Part shown: positions 42,239 to 52,298 of the stretch, in pieces | Layout of the letters: each line of letters starts with the position of its first letter | Position numbering within the stretch: the stretch's first letter is position 1 | Source of the DNA: Jaminaea rosea | Taxonomy: Eukaryota > Basidiomycota > Exobasidiomycetes > Microstromatales | NCBI RefSeq assembly: GCF_003144245.1 | Contig: NW_020289985.1 | Coordinates: 124,001 to 188,000 of the forward strand | Length of the DNA: 64,000 bases | Direction: 5' to 3' | Notes under the pieces: generated by a model | What the model saw: the letters and a program-made list of their open reading frames with translations, nothing else | Database searches by the model: none | What the model was told of the DNA's origin: nothing | Translations under genes and position numbers: made by a program

Positions 42239-44298
42239 CTACGGGTTAGGCTCCCCCGGCGTCCCCTCACTGTACAGCACGACGGCGTACTTGCCCGAGA
42301 TCCTCCAACCAGGCTCCTCCTTGTCCAGCTTATCCGCCCTTTCCTGATCTACTCCTACGACCACGTCACTCTTGACGGTCCTGAGCGACACGACGGGCGG
42401 GGCTCCATCTGCCGAGCTCATGGGACCAATGGCCGTTTCGAATGGAATCGATGCGGGAGTTTGACAGTCGTAGCAAAGACGACGAGCATTGAGGTCTCCC
42501 TTAAAGATGACCAGGTCCGACTCGGCTAGATGAATGAAGAGATCGGGCGCCTCAGAAGGGAGTGACCAGTAGGCGTAGCCGGTGCACCAGAAGGGATGCT
42601 GCTCGTAGACCCATTTGCCCTGTGACGTGGGTGAAGAGGATGGCAAATCAGTGCCCGTGACGATCAGCTGCGGATTGGTACGTGAAGACAGCCCCTACGC
42701 ACCTCCTGCTCGTACTTCTTCCATCTGGCAGCCATCTGACGCAGCGAGGCAAGCTCGGAGTCCGAGGCGTTGGGGAAGAGAGAGCCGTACATCATCGAGT
42801 TGAGGAGCCACGACCCTGAGCGCGAGCAATGGCGATAGAGAAGTCAGATAGGCGTGACATTGAGCTCAACACCTTCACCGTTGACTCACAATCCTTTCGA
42901 GTGACATCGGAGACGAACCAGGCGAATCGCTTGCCGTGGAAGTGGATCTCATTGGCGATACCGCTCTGGATCAGCCAGTCGGCGTATACGCAGTCGCAGT
43001 AGAGCTCAAACCCAGCATTGTCCAGAACGAAGTCGATTCGACCGCCCTTGAGCTTCGATACTTTGGTCTCCCAGATCTTGTCAAGGTCATTGCCCAGGAT
43101 ATTCTTCTCGCTGAGGGCGGGCGGAGATGCAGGCAAGGAGCAGGGATGTGAGTAGAGAAGTGGCGGGGGACGAGGCTACGCCTTGCAGCAAGTCGCAAAC
43201 TCACGTTTCAGCCAAATGCTCTCCACCCGTCGACTGCAGATTCTTGATGTCGTCCTCCGTCATGTTGATCAGGAGGCTCAGATCCGTCGCATTGCCCCAC
43301 AAGCAGACCTGGGTCAACTCATGGAAGACGAGCTTGGCCGCCTTCAACTTGTCGGCATCAGAGGCCTGCTTGGCATACTCGAATGGCTCGGCAAAGCGCG
43401 TCGAGAGCTCGAAGACGGCCGTCGAGGAGCGGCTGAACGTGTCGCACTTCTGCCGGAAGAAGACGTCATAGTCCTTCCAGTGTTGCGAGATGGAGAAGCA
43501 CTCGTGAAGGCGACGGTACTTGTAGGCTTCGGCGAAGAGCCAGGTGGCATTCATAAAGTTTTTGCCCCGAAAGAATTTGGCAATCTCCTTGTTCCCTGCG
43601 CGGAGGAGGAGGAGGAGGAGGGTCAGCATCGAGCCTTGAGCCTCAGTGCTGGTGGCTTGCGGTACGCACACATCGCCACATCGCCCTCGCCGTCGTCTTT
43701 GATGACTCTGAGGTTCTGGTTGGTTTGCAGATCCCTGTCAAGAGAACGCGAATCAAGAATCGTCAGGGCCGCGGCTCGGTGGAGTATGACCTGGACAGGT
43801 TCACACGCACTTCATAAGCTCCTGCATACGTTCGATGCACTTGGTCAGATCAACGATGCGCGTCTCGTCGTACTCCTCGTTGAGAGTGCGGATCGTATCG
43901 TCGATTGCCTTGCCAAGGATGGTGGGCAGACGCTGACCCATTGTCGCATTGGCGAAGGAGAATCTGCGCAAGGATGGAGAGAGAGAGAGAGGGGAGAAAA
44001 GGGGGGGGGGGGGGGGAGGTTAGCTCCACATCAATGCGGGGTAGCCGGTCAGCCTGCGAGAAATGGCTCACTTGTGGTAGCCTGTGGGAGCGCATATGAT
44101 CAGCGTTTGTTCAGACGTCTTTCCCCTCGCACATGGGCCGCACTCACCTCTGTAGGCTGGCCATGGGGGGTTCTCCGGATCGACGCGCGACGCCGTCCTG
44201 ACGGGTTCAAACTGGGTGCGCTTTGGCGGCAAGTTGCCGAGGCTGAGGATGGTACGAGAAGGCGGCTTAGAGGACGCGTGCGTTTTGACGTCGGCCAT
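42239..44298 (-). CDS. ARMT1: DUF89/ARMT1-type metal-dependent phosphatase
   Basis: Eight exons, 44298-44148, 44081-44072, 43963-43811, 43734-43670, 43595-43205, 43110-42890, 42815-42703 and 42619-42239, give 494 aa. The family (yeast YMR027W, human ARMT1) comprises Mn/Ni-dependent damage-control phosphatases acting on sugar phosphates; a carboxyl-methyltransferase activity has also been claimed for the human protein. Signatures are FVLDNAGFELYCDCVYADWL (metal-binding Asp-Asn pair), DLVIFKGDLNARRLCYD and SLRTVKSDVVVG. The N-terminal helices (RLPTILGKAIDDTIRTLNEE) are also typical. The gene has seven introns, the most in this window. Exon 2 is only 10 nt, and intron 2 has an extreme pyrimidine tract. 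The protein is close to the usual family length. Confidence 0.92.
44001..44016. repeat. Sixteen-G homopolymer inside an intron
   Basis: Sixteen consecutive G on the plus strand lie in intron 2 of the ARMT1-type gene. On the transcript they become a C run just upstream of a CT-rich tract and the acceptor at 43964. Homopolymer length may be inexact in an assembly. Confidence 0.9.
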
Positions 44299-45138
44299 GG
44301 TGGGCAAGGAGGAGAGAGAGAGGTGCTGTTTGGGAAGACGAGTAGTGATGGTCAGGAGGGGAAGGGGTCGCAGCAGCGATCTAGGTTCCAGATTGCGAAG
44401 TGAGTCTACGTGCTCGCTCGGGCCCATGCATGACCCCGGCTGTGCCTCAACCTCAACACGCACCTTGACGCCGCCCTGTCCGCTTCTCCGCCTCGACCTT
44501 TTTCCCCACGCCGCCTTGGCCCGGGCAGCCGGCGCGCCCGCTACAGAGACAGATTCTGGCGGGACCCTGGGCTATTCGAGAAAGGCTAGAAGAGAGCAAA
44601 GCCGACGGACAACTCTGGCAGGGAAGGCGAGGAAGAGGAACAGCAGAGGGCGCCGGTTGATGCCGACGAGAGGGGTGGATCAAGGTCGGCGGCTGAATGG
44701 AAGTTGGGCAGGAACGACGAGGGGGGAGGGGGGCCAGTGGGCGGTGGGCGGTGGGAGCATGCAAGAAGGAGATGTGCGGCTCTGGCACACACGTTTCACT
44801 GTCACTGGTCTGAGATGTCTCTGCGTGCAATCACTGCGTTCAATCTGATGCGCTCCGTTCCTGAACCACACCATCGCAAAGAAGCGACACAAGAAGACGA
44901 TAAGAAAGAGCTGCTCGCCCTCGCTGCCACTCCTCCACGTGTGAGAAGCGGTGTTGAGAGCGCACACGCACGCTCGCTGCTTTCGTCTCCGCCCAAGAGC
45001 TGGCGTCATAGGCTGGCGAGCGGAGAGGGAAGGCGAGGCGCACACGGCGGGATCGTCGTCTTCTTCCTCTCGTCCTCCCCCCTCACCATCTCCTCCAAAA
45101 GGAGCGCACATACACGCTTCCCTCACTAAACTCCCATC
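44299..45138. promoter_or_regulatory. Divergent region ARMT1-type gene/CDS1
   Basis: 840 bp between two divergent start codons. It contains G-rich and CT-rich stretches but no clear TATA box and no supportable gene. Both promoters and leaders must lie here. Confidence 0.5.
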
Positions 45139-47241
45139 ATGCCTCCTCGACAGATGTCGCGCTACGCCTCCAAGGGCGCCTTCGACCTTCTAGCGGCAGA
45201 CGACGTCGATGAAGAAGGAGTCGATGCCTCGGAGGACGACGAAGATGCACCGATTGCTCCAGCTCCACCAGCTAGCACGCCGGCGGGCTCTACCAAGCTG
45301 ACCAAGACGCAGCAGAAGAAGCTAGCAAAGGAGGCGCGAGAGGCAAAGAAGGCTGAAAAGCAAGCAGCATCTGCCACTCCCACACCACCGGATGAGAATA
45401 GCAGGAGCGTGCCCAACGAGAATTCAGCTTCCGGCATCGCTGATGTTGCGGCGCCTCGTGCTGAGAGGAGCTCGCCTACCATCGAGATCCCCGTGCAGAG
45501 GGTCGCGCCTGCGGATGACCCGGCGACGGCTTCCGCTGCTCCTGGGCCAGTACCCAATGGTGCCGCTGCGGGGATCAAGGCAGCCAACGAGACGTGAGCT
45601 GACGATATACTGCAACAATGTGAACAATCGAGATGATCGCTCACATTCTCATCCTCTTTTCTCAACCATAGCCTACCCTCTCCAGCTGCTCGCCGTGATG
45701 CCGCTGCAGGTGCGTCTGGTGTCTCGTCGTCCTCTACAGCTGCGGCACCCAAGCCAGCTCCAGCATCCGCTCCTCGGGCAGCTGCTCCCGCCTCTCGCCC
45801 TCCTGCCGCAGAGCCGACACCCGAGGACATCGTCGCGGAACGCAAAGCAGCAGAGCGTGCTGCCTACTGGAGGAAGATCCGTGAACGCACGACCTTCACC
45901 TTTGTTATGATCTTCGGCTTCGTCGGTCTCCTCTCTCTCGGCCACCCCTACATGATCATTCTCGTCCTCGCCATTCAGGTCCTCGTCTACCGTGAGGTTA
46001 CTGCCCTTTTTGAGATTCCGGGAAGACCTTCCATTACGGGTGGTGCGCCGCGCCGACATGTGCTCTCGAGACATAACTCAACGCAGGGAAAGCCGGCGAC
46101 TGCCAAGGCAAGGTCGCAGCAGATCGAGTCGGCGCAGGTTAGCGACGATGAGGATGACTTTAGAGAGGAAGAGAGGAAGGAACTGCTTTGGTCCAAGACG
46201 TGAGTAAATGCGCCGCGACGTCATATCATTCGCTGACCGATCTCTATCTCTCGCCTCCTCGCTCGTAGTCTCTCGTGGTACTTCTTCACAGTAGCCAACT
46301 ACTTCCTCTACGGCGAGTCCCTCATCTATTACTTCAAGCACATCGTCTTTGTGGACTCGTACTTCATCCCCTTTGCAAGGCACCATCGCTTCCTTAGCTT
46401 CCTCCTCTACATCATCGGCTTCGTAGGCTTCGTCTCCGGATTGCGTCGCGAGAACCTCAAGCACCAATTCGGCCTCTTTGGTTGGGTCCACATGAGCCTG
46501 CTGCTCATCGTCTTCTCCAGCCACTTCCTGGTAAACAACATCCTCGAGGGATTGATCTGGTTCTTCGTCCCCGCATCCCTTGTCATCTGCAATGACGTCT
46601 TCGCCTACGTATGCGGGATGATTTGGGGACGCACCCCGCTCATCTCCCTCAGCCCAAAGAAGACGGTCGAGGGCTTCGTAGGTGCCTTCCTCATCACCGA
46701 GGTCTTCGCCATCGGATGGGCGACGTACTTCCAGCGATTCAACTACATGATCTGCCCCGCCGTCTCTTTGGGGATGAACGCCTTCCAGCAGATCGAGTGC
46801 AAGCCCAACCCGGTATTCGAGTGGCACTCCCTCCCCATACCGGGTGAGATCCTTGCTCTCCTCCCTCCGGCTTTGGTCTCAGCGTTGCCGGGCACCTCGA
46901 TCCCCTACACGTACTTCCAACTCCACTCCCTCGTGATGGCTGCTTTTGCTTCCCTCGTCGCTCCCTTTGGCGGCTTCTTTGCCTCAGGATTCAAGCGCGC
47001 ATTCAACATCAAGGACTTTGGCGACTCGATCCCCGGCCACGGTGGGCTGACGGATCGCTTCGACTGCCAGTTCCTGATGGGGCTGTTCAGCTACGTCTAC
47101 TACAGCAGCCTGATTCGCGAGAACACGGTAACTGTGGGGAGCGTGTTGCAGATGGTAGTGGCGCACCTGGGACAGGAGGAGCAAGTAGAGGCGTACAGGG
47201 AGATTGGTCGATATCTGAGCTCGCGTGGTATCAAGGTATGA
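45139..47241 (+). CDS. CDS1: Phosphatidate cytidylyltransferase (CDP-diacylglycerol synthase)
   Basis: Three exons, 45139-45593, 45672-46199 and 46269-47241, give 651 aa. The ER-membrane enzyme converts phosphatidic acid and CTP to CDP-diacylglycerol, precursor of phosphatidylinositol, phosphatidylserine and cardiolipin. The family signature is complete: SGFKRAFNIKDFGDSIPGH continues into GGLTDRFD. Other marks are LSPKKTVEGFVGAF and NDVFAYVCGMIWGRTPL. Several hydrophobic segments span about 225-520. The first ~210 residues are Ala/Ser/Pro-rich and likely cytosolic, longer than in yeast. Introns of 78 and 69 nt both join Thr codons. It links functionally with OPI3 at 2.1 kb, but they are not adjacent. 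Confidence 0.95.
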
Positions 47242-47400
47242 GGTATGAGGGGAGGAGGATGGGATGGAAGACAACCATCGTTGGGTGGGTGTACAATTGC
47301 GCATTGCCGTGCTATGGTGTTCTCATGCATCGAATCGAAAGGACTTCATTCATGAATCATGTACGGGAGCGATGACAAGGCGAGGCGAGGCGAGAAGGGC

Positions 47401-47422
47401 GACGACGACGACGACGACGACG
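47401..47422. repeat. GAC triplet run
   Basis: About seven GAC units lie in the 240-bp convergent gap between CDS1 and the next gene. A short GGCGA repeat sits just before it. Noncoding as far as I can tell. Confidence 0.8.
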
Positions 47423-47481
47423 AGAGGAGCTACGTCAATGGGTCTCGAGAGAGGGAAGCCCGCAAGCCGTCAAGCGCGAGC

Positions 47482-48059
47482 TCAGATGCCCATGGCCGAA
47501 GCAGGCTGCTTGATTCTGGCGTCCATGTTGCCTCCGCCTGCAGCGTGACGAGGAGCGCGAGACGAGGCGGAGCCGGCGTTGTTGAGGGCGAGCATCTTGC
47601 TACGGGCGAGGGTGAGGAGTATTAGCGTCTTTCCTCGCACAGCATCGTGTTTGTCCGGCAATACTCACGCCTCATCACTCTTGATGCCCTTTTTCTTCTT
47701 CTTTCCTTGGTCGCGCTGCTGGTCTTGTTGCTTCTCGCTATCCTTGCCAGGTTCGCTCTCTGTGTGGCCATGGCCGGGCTCAGGGCGAGGATAGCCATCA
47801 GAGGAGGCGGCGGATGTGGAAAGTGGGATACTGGCGTCCTTGTTGGCATCGTCGTCGGTGGGAGAAGTAGAAGCGCCTTGCGAGGCACGACGGGTGTGCG
47901 ATTGGGAGATCCGACGACCGCCGGCCCGGACTGCGAGGATCAGGGTGGAGGTGTTGGATACTGGTGAGCAAGACTGCCCAGTGATACCGTACAGATGGGC
48001 AGACACTTACTCGCAATGGGATGACCGGCGACGGAGCTGCTGTTAGTAGTGGAGGACAT
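47482..48059 (-). CDS. Small hypothetical protein, three exons
   Basis: Exons 48059-48011, 47960-47669 and 47599-47482 give 152 aa; I do not recognise it. The start MSSTTNSSSVAGHPIA leads into ISNTSTLILAVRAGGRR, a polar Ser/Asp/Glu-rich middle, a Lys run (GKKKKKGIKSDEAKMLALNN), and an end AGGGNMDARIKQPASAMGI. There is no signal peptide or membrane segment. Support comes from clean GT-AG introns (50 and 69 nt) that restore frame at both joins. The C-terminal third looks more constrained than the middle. It is divergent from the amidohydrolase (368 bp apart). Confidence 0.6.
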
Positions 48060-48427
48060 GATTGATTGCTTGGTGACGACTTGGGGGTGAATCGGAGGTC
48101 AAGATGGAGTAGCCCCTCCAGCGACCGAGTCGAGAGCAAGTGACAGCGAGTGTGAGTGGCTTGAGCAGCTCCCTCTCCCCGCCCCGGCCCCTCCCCCACA
48201 ATCCATGTATGGCTCTCAAATTGGCCTCCTCCTCCGCACAAGCCAGGGCATTTCTGTCTGGCCTGAGTCGACCGAGTCGCGACCGCACAGACGCCGTGGG
48301 AACGAAGGAAGCGTGTGGAGTCGAGGCGGCGAGGCGCCGTCGTCGATGTCGGGTGACCCTGACGCGACTGCAAGGCTTTGCTCTCACACTCTCACCCTGA
48401 CTCCTTCCTCCCCGCCGCCGGCACCTC
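48060..48427. promoter_or_regulatory. Divergent promoter region
   Basis: 368 bp between the small hypothetical gene and the amidohydrolase gene. No distinct motif or gene seen. Confidence 0.45.
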
Positions 48428-50614
48428 ATGTCTGGCAAGCCGAGAAGGCGGACGACGGCAACACGGCGAGATGGTGCGATAGCCTCAGAGAACGACGAGC
48501 CCGCTTCTTTGCCAATCTCGTCAGGGCGGCCAAATGCTCCAGGCTTGCCCGTATCGGAGCGTTTCATCCTCATTGCCCGCGTCATCGTCTTCTCCATAAT
48601 CACGACCGGCTTCTTGTTGCATCATTATAAGCCTTGGCGAGGCCTCTTCAACACTTCTGTGAGACGACATAGCTTTCAAGACGACAAGACACTCGAAGCC
48701 CTTCTGCAACCGCTAGACAATGACGAGTACGCCATTTGTTCCGCGGGGACGTGGCCTTTGCCAGACACTGCTGCGTCCACCTCGTCGTCGTCGTCGTCGT
48801 CGTCGTCGAATTTATTCCCCTTTGCCTTTCGGCGGAAGACTGCCAAGTCGTCGTCCATCTATACGCTTCAAGGCGGATCGCCAGACTCGCCCTCCGCAGT
48901 TGAATGCATCCTCGTCCGCTCCCATGGCGTCCTCGCCGTCGGCTCTGCCTCGACCATCGTCTCGCCCTGGTGCGCTTCGGGCTCAGCATGCGACGTGCGC
49001 GTGCTTCCAGCAGGCTACACTCTGCTTCCCTCCTTCACAGACGCCCACGGCCACTTGCTCGACCTAGGACACTCACTCTCCTCTGCCGACCTCTCGGGCG
49101 CCACTTCCCTCGCCGAAGTCGTTCAAAGGCTCGAAGGCTACATTCTCGCTCGACCGTGGTTGGCCGAGGATACTGCTACTTGGATATGGGCTCACGGCTG
49201 GGACCAGACAAGATGGAATGATACCGAGGGGGACGCATTCCCTTCCAAGGAGGACTTGACCGCCAAGTCTGAGATTCTGCGAGGCAGGCGCATCGTTGCC
49301 AAGCGAATAGACTTTCATGCCCTCTGGCTCAGCGAAGCTGGCATAGAGGACATTGCTGCCAGCTCACCGACAGGGCAGATACCTTCTGACGTCTCCGGCG
49401 GTCTCATCGTTCGCTCTCCGACTGGCGAGCCTACGGGCATCCTCATTGACAATGCAATGCAGCTCGCTCTGGACGTCATTCCTCCGCGCACCGATAAGGA
49501 TAGGCAGCGCTACCTGTCTGCCGCCCAGGATCTGCTACTCAGCTACGGTGTGACTGCGGTAGGGGATGCGGCTGCTTCACTGGAGGATCTGGCCTTCTAC
49601 CGACGGGTGAGCGATGAGAGCAAACTCGGTGTACGAATCTACGCTTTTGTCTCCTGCCCGCCACGACAGCCCTTCTGCGACGAGGAGGCGCGGCAGGTCT
49701 TGGGCGCAGAGACGGTGCCCTACCATGATGGACACGGCGGTAATTTGGTGGTACGTACCGTCAAGCTTTTTGCGGATGGAGCGCTTGGCAGCTGGGGCAG
49801 TGCGCTGTGGGAGCCATACGCTGATCGACCTGACGATCGGGGGCTGCTGTTGCTCAATGAGACGGACCTGCGCCACTCGGTCCAGCACTGGCATGAGAAA
49901 GGCTGGCAAGTGGCAGTGCATGCGATTGGAGATCGCGCAAACAGCCTCGTCCTTGACGCCTTCGAATCAGCAGGCGGCAACGATTTGCCCTCACGGCGGC
50001 ATCGCATCGAGCATGCGCAACTGGTACGGCGACAGGACCAATCTCGCTTCGCACGACTCGGCGTTGTGGCTTCGATGCAGCCCACGCACTGCACGTCGGA
50101 CATGGGCTACGTTGCTGCTCGATTGGGAGAGGAAAGGACTAGAGAGCGGGCCTACCCATGGAGGTCCATCCTACACGGCGACACGGGCAGCGAAGAAGAA
50201 AGAGCGCATCTCGTATTAGGAAGCGACTTCCCAGTCGAAGGAGTGGACCCAATCTCCGGTATCTGGTCAGCCACTCAGCGCCTGGACTACGCCACCTTGG
50301 CTTCACCACACGGCGCTGAAAAGCCGTGGCATGGTCAAGAACGCATAACTCCTCTCGAGGCTTTGCGCGGCTTCACGACTGAAGCGGCTTATGCGCAATT
50401 CGAAGAGGGAAAGGCCGGCGTCCTTCAGACAGGAGCAAGGGCCGATTTCGTCGTGATGAGGGGAGATATCTTAGAAGATCTCACGCTGGAAAAAGTCAAG
50501 GTCAGGAGGCAGGCTGGCCAGAGGGAAGACCGTCCCGTTGTCGTGGGCACGGCAGTGAGTGGTAAGTGGGTTTGGAGGGAAGCGAGGATAGGCACAGCAC
50601 ATGATCGCAATTAG
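48428..50614 (+). CDS. Membrane-anchored amidohydrolase (YtcJ/amidohydrolase-3 type)
   Basis: A single exon of 728 aa. Amidohydrolase-3 enzymes are metal-dependent hydrolases of amides or related bonds; the substrate here is unknown. After a polar N-terminus, residues ~45-66 (FILIARVIVFSIITTGFLLH) form one membrane span, predicting a type II anchored enzyme. The catalytic barrel begins at LLPSFTDAHGHLLDLGHSL, where the His-x-His pair (around residue 206) binds metal. Further family marks are RTVKLFADGALGSWGSALWE, VAVHAIGDRANSLVLDAFE, RIEHAQLVRRQDQSRFARLG and LGSDFPVEGVDPISGIW. The end returns to the small beta domain (GARADFVVMRGDIL). A Ser run encoded by TCG repeats lies at about 118-128. 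Confidence 0.88.
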   Translation: MSGKPRRRTTATRRDGAIASENDEPASLPISSGRPNAPGLPVSERFILIARVIVFSIITTGFLLHHYKPWRGLFNTSVRRHSFQDDKTLEALLQPLDNDEYAICSAGTWPLPDTAASTSSSSSSSSSNLFPFAFRRKTAKSSSIYTLQGGSPDSPSAVECILVRSHGVLAVGSASTIVSPWCASGSACDVRVLPAGYTLLPSFTDAHGHLLDLGHSLSSADLSGATSLAEVVQRLEGYILARPWLAEDTATWIWAHGWDQTRWNDTEGDAFPSKEDLTAKSEILRGRRIVAKRIDFHALWLSEAGIEDIAASSPTGQIPSDVSGGLIVRSPTGEPTGILIDNAMQLALDVIPPRTDKDRQRYLSAAQDLLLSYGVTAVGDAAASLEDLAFYRRVSDESKLGVRIYAFVSCPPRQPFCDEEARQVLGAETVPYHDGHGGNLVVRTVKLFADGALGSWGSALWEPYADRPDDRGLLLLNETDLRHSVQHWHEKGWQVAVHAIGDRANSLVLDAFESAGGNDLPSRRHRIEHAQLVRRQDQSRFARLGVVASMQPTHCTSDMGYVAARLGEERTRERAYPWRSILHGDTGSEEERAHLVLGSDFPVEGVDPISGIWSATQRLDYATLASPHGAEKPWHGQERITPLEALRGFTTEAAYAQFEEGKAGVLQTGARADFVVMRGDILEDLTLEKVKVRRQAGQREDRPVVVGTAVSGKWVWREARIGTAHDRN
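48782..48808. repeat. TCG triplet run in the amidohydrolase gene
   Basis: About nine TCG units encode a serine run between the membrane anchor and the catalytic domain. Confidence 0.85.
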
Positions 50615-51165
50615 TGAGGGAAGCGAAAGAGTCGAGGAAGGGAAGTGGTGAAGCAATGCAATTCATGTGGGCTGTTGCTGCGCTGGTGGGGACGGCAGGT
50701 CCACTTGGTGGCTTCGTCAAGTCGACGACATCCGTCGCTCGTCCACTCGCTCTTACTCAAGGCGACCAGAGATTCCCGGACCCATTGTTTGGTCCTTCGC
50801 ACAACTCTCATTGCCCGCGCGTACGGCCCGAAAATGTGCCGTACGGCCTCATCGGGCCGCTAACGACGCGCCAGGCTTCGAGGACATCGATCCCGTGCCA
50901 ACGGCGGCCACACGACCGCGAGCCCTTCGTTGCAAAGCCGATCAATCTCGTCCCCGAACAGTAGTCGCAACGGGCGAACGAGCTCCTGCCCTCAAGCGGC
51001 GCGATACCGAGGATTGATGGCAGCGGCAAAGCGCTCCGAGAAACGTACACTGCCCGGGACCCTGAGCCCGTGTGCGCGACGGCGAGAGGCTTTCGTTGGA
51101 TATAAAGCAGTTGATTCGCCTCCAAACTCTCCTGTTCAACTTCTCTTCAACACCCAGCATCTAAA
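50615..51165. promoter_or_regulatory. Upstream region of the secreted barrel protein gene
   Basis: 551 bp between two genes of the same orientation. It includes the 3' UTR of the amidohydrolase and the promoter of the next gene, with a TATA element at 51101. No gene is seen. Confidence 0.5.
51101..51107 (+). promoter_or_regulatory. Probable TATA box (TATAAAG)
   Basis: TATAAAG lies 65 bp upstream of the start codon of the secreted double-psi barrel gene. It was the only clear TATA element I noticed close before a start here, consistent with a regulated rather than housekeeping gene. Confidence 0.5.
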
Positions 51166-52152
51166 ATGCGCTGCATCGTCCCTCTCCTCGCTGCCTTTCT
51201 CCTCCTTGCGTTTGCCGTCACCGGCACGCTCGCACGCGACACCAGTGCTCCTGCCTGCGATCGCCCTGGTGCGTATGCCTCAGGCCTTACCTCTCTCACC
51301 CTCCTCTGACTGTCCATCCCCGCCCCCTCGCCGGCCCGCCGCCGCCGCCACCCCTCCCCCACCACCAATCCGTAGACGGTTCCATCCCTCAATACCGCAA
51401 CGGCAAGGTCACGGCCTTCTCAAACCACGCCCTCGTACCTACTCAGATAACTTCCGACCCTCTCTACTACGTCAAGCCAGGGGACGGGGCTTGCGGGCTG
51501 TACACGAATCAGGATGCTGGAGTCTGCATGAACCGTGGTTGGGTCAAGAGTGGCTACGTCAACTCATGTGATGGAAAGTGGGTTGAGATTACGCTCCCTG
51601 CTACAGGTGTCAAGACTGTCGCTAGGGTCCTCGACGTCTGCGGGGACCCGTCTGCTCCAGGCGACACCTTCGGATGGTGAGCAGGAGGTATTACAAGTAT
51701 TGAATCGCGAGCTGCGACTGACGTCCTCTGAGCGCTTTCTCTGCCGCAGCGACGACCTGCGCATGACTCTCTCGACCTTCTCCGCCCTAGCGCAAGGAGA
51801 CCCCGCCATCATCAAAGCAAACTCACTCCCCACGCCCGCAATCTGGCGCTTCGTACAGGAACCCTGCTGGGCTTGCGAGGCCGGCCTGAAGGGCATCTCT
51901 CCCACAGGCAAGCCGGACGACTGCCATGGACCCGACTCCTTTGGGATCATGCGCAATGGTCGAAAGACGGGCAAGAGTGTGAGGAAGGGGCATGCAGCTG
52001 CTGTGCATTGTGCCAGTGTTGTTGATCCAGGCCACAAGTTCGACGAGAAGCTATTTGTTGAGGCGGAGGTTGAGAAGGTGAGCAAGGAGAAGGGGTTGGC
52101 GATTGAAGCTGTGCACGAGATGATCAAACAGTTTGATGGGCATGGTCACTAA
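51166..52152 (+). CDS. Secreted double-psi beta-barrel protein (expansin/RlpA-like)
   Basis: Three exons, 51166-51268, 51376-51676 and 51750-52152, give 268 aa. A signal peptide (MRCIVPLLAAFLLLAFAVTG) is followed by Cys-rich sequence: ACDRPDG, GACGLYTNQDAGVCMN, VNSCDGKWVEITLP, VARVLDVCGDPS and FGCDDLRMTLSTFSALAQGD. The pattern of paired Cys, a hydrophobic VARVLDVCG strand and an S.TFSALA helix then WRF fits the double-psi barrel fold of expansin, barwin and RlpA-like proteins. These bind or loosen wall polysaccharide, and some act in plant infection. An extra C-terminal ~110 residues with four more Cys and a basic helix are not part of the barrel and look unusual. Introns are 107 and 73 nt. 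Family assignment is by pattern only. Confidence 0.75.
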
Positions 52153-52298
52153 GGGAGCGGCAGTCAGCGCCTCTTACTCGTGCTTGATGTGCCTTGGTGG
52201 CAACCCATCTCATCCTAGTCGAACTCTATTTATTGAGATACATCTCCTCTCATCTTTCTTGACCAGAACATAGCGAGTATGATTATCGCCATCTCTCC

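Noticed and set aside
46078-46827. Minus-strand acidic frame (249 codons) opposite CDS1
   Set aside because: Antisense to the CDS1 membrane domain; its acidic content mirrors the hydrophobic codons opposite.
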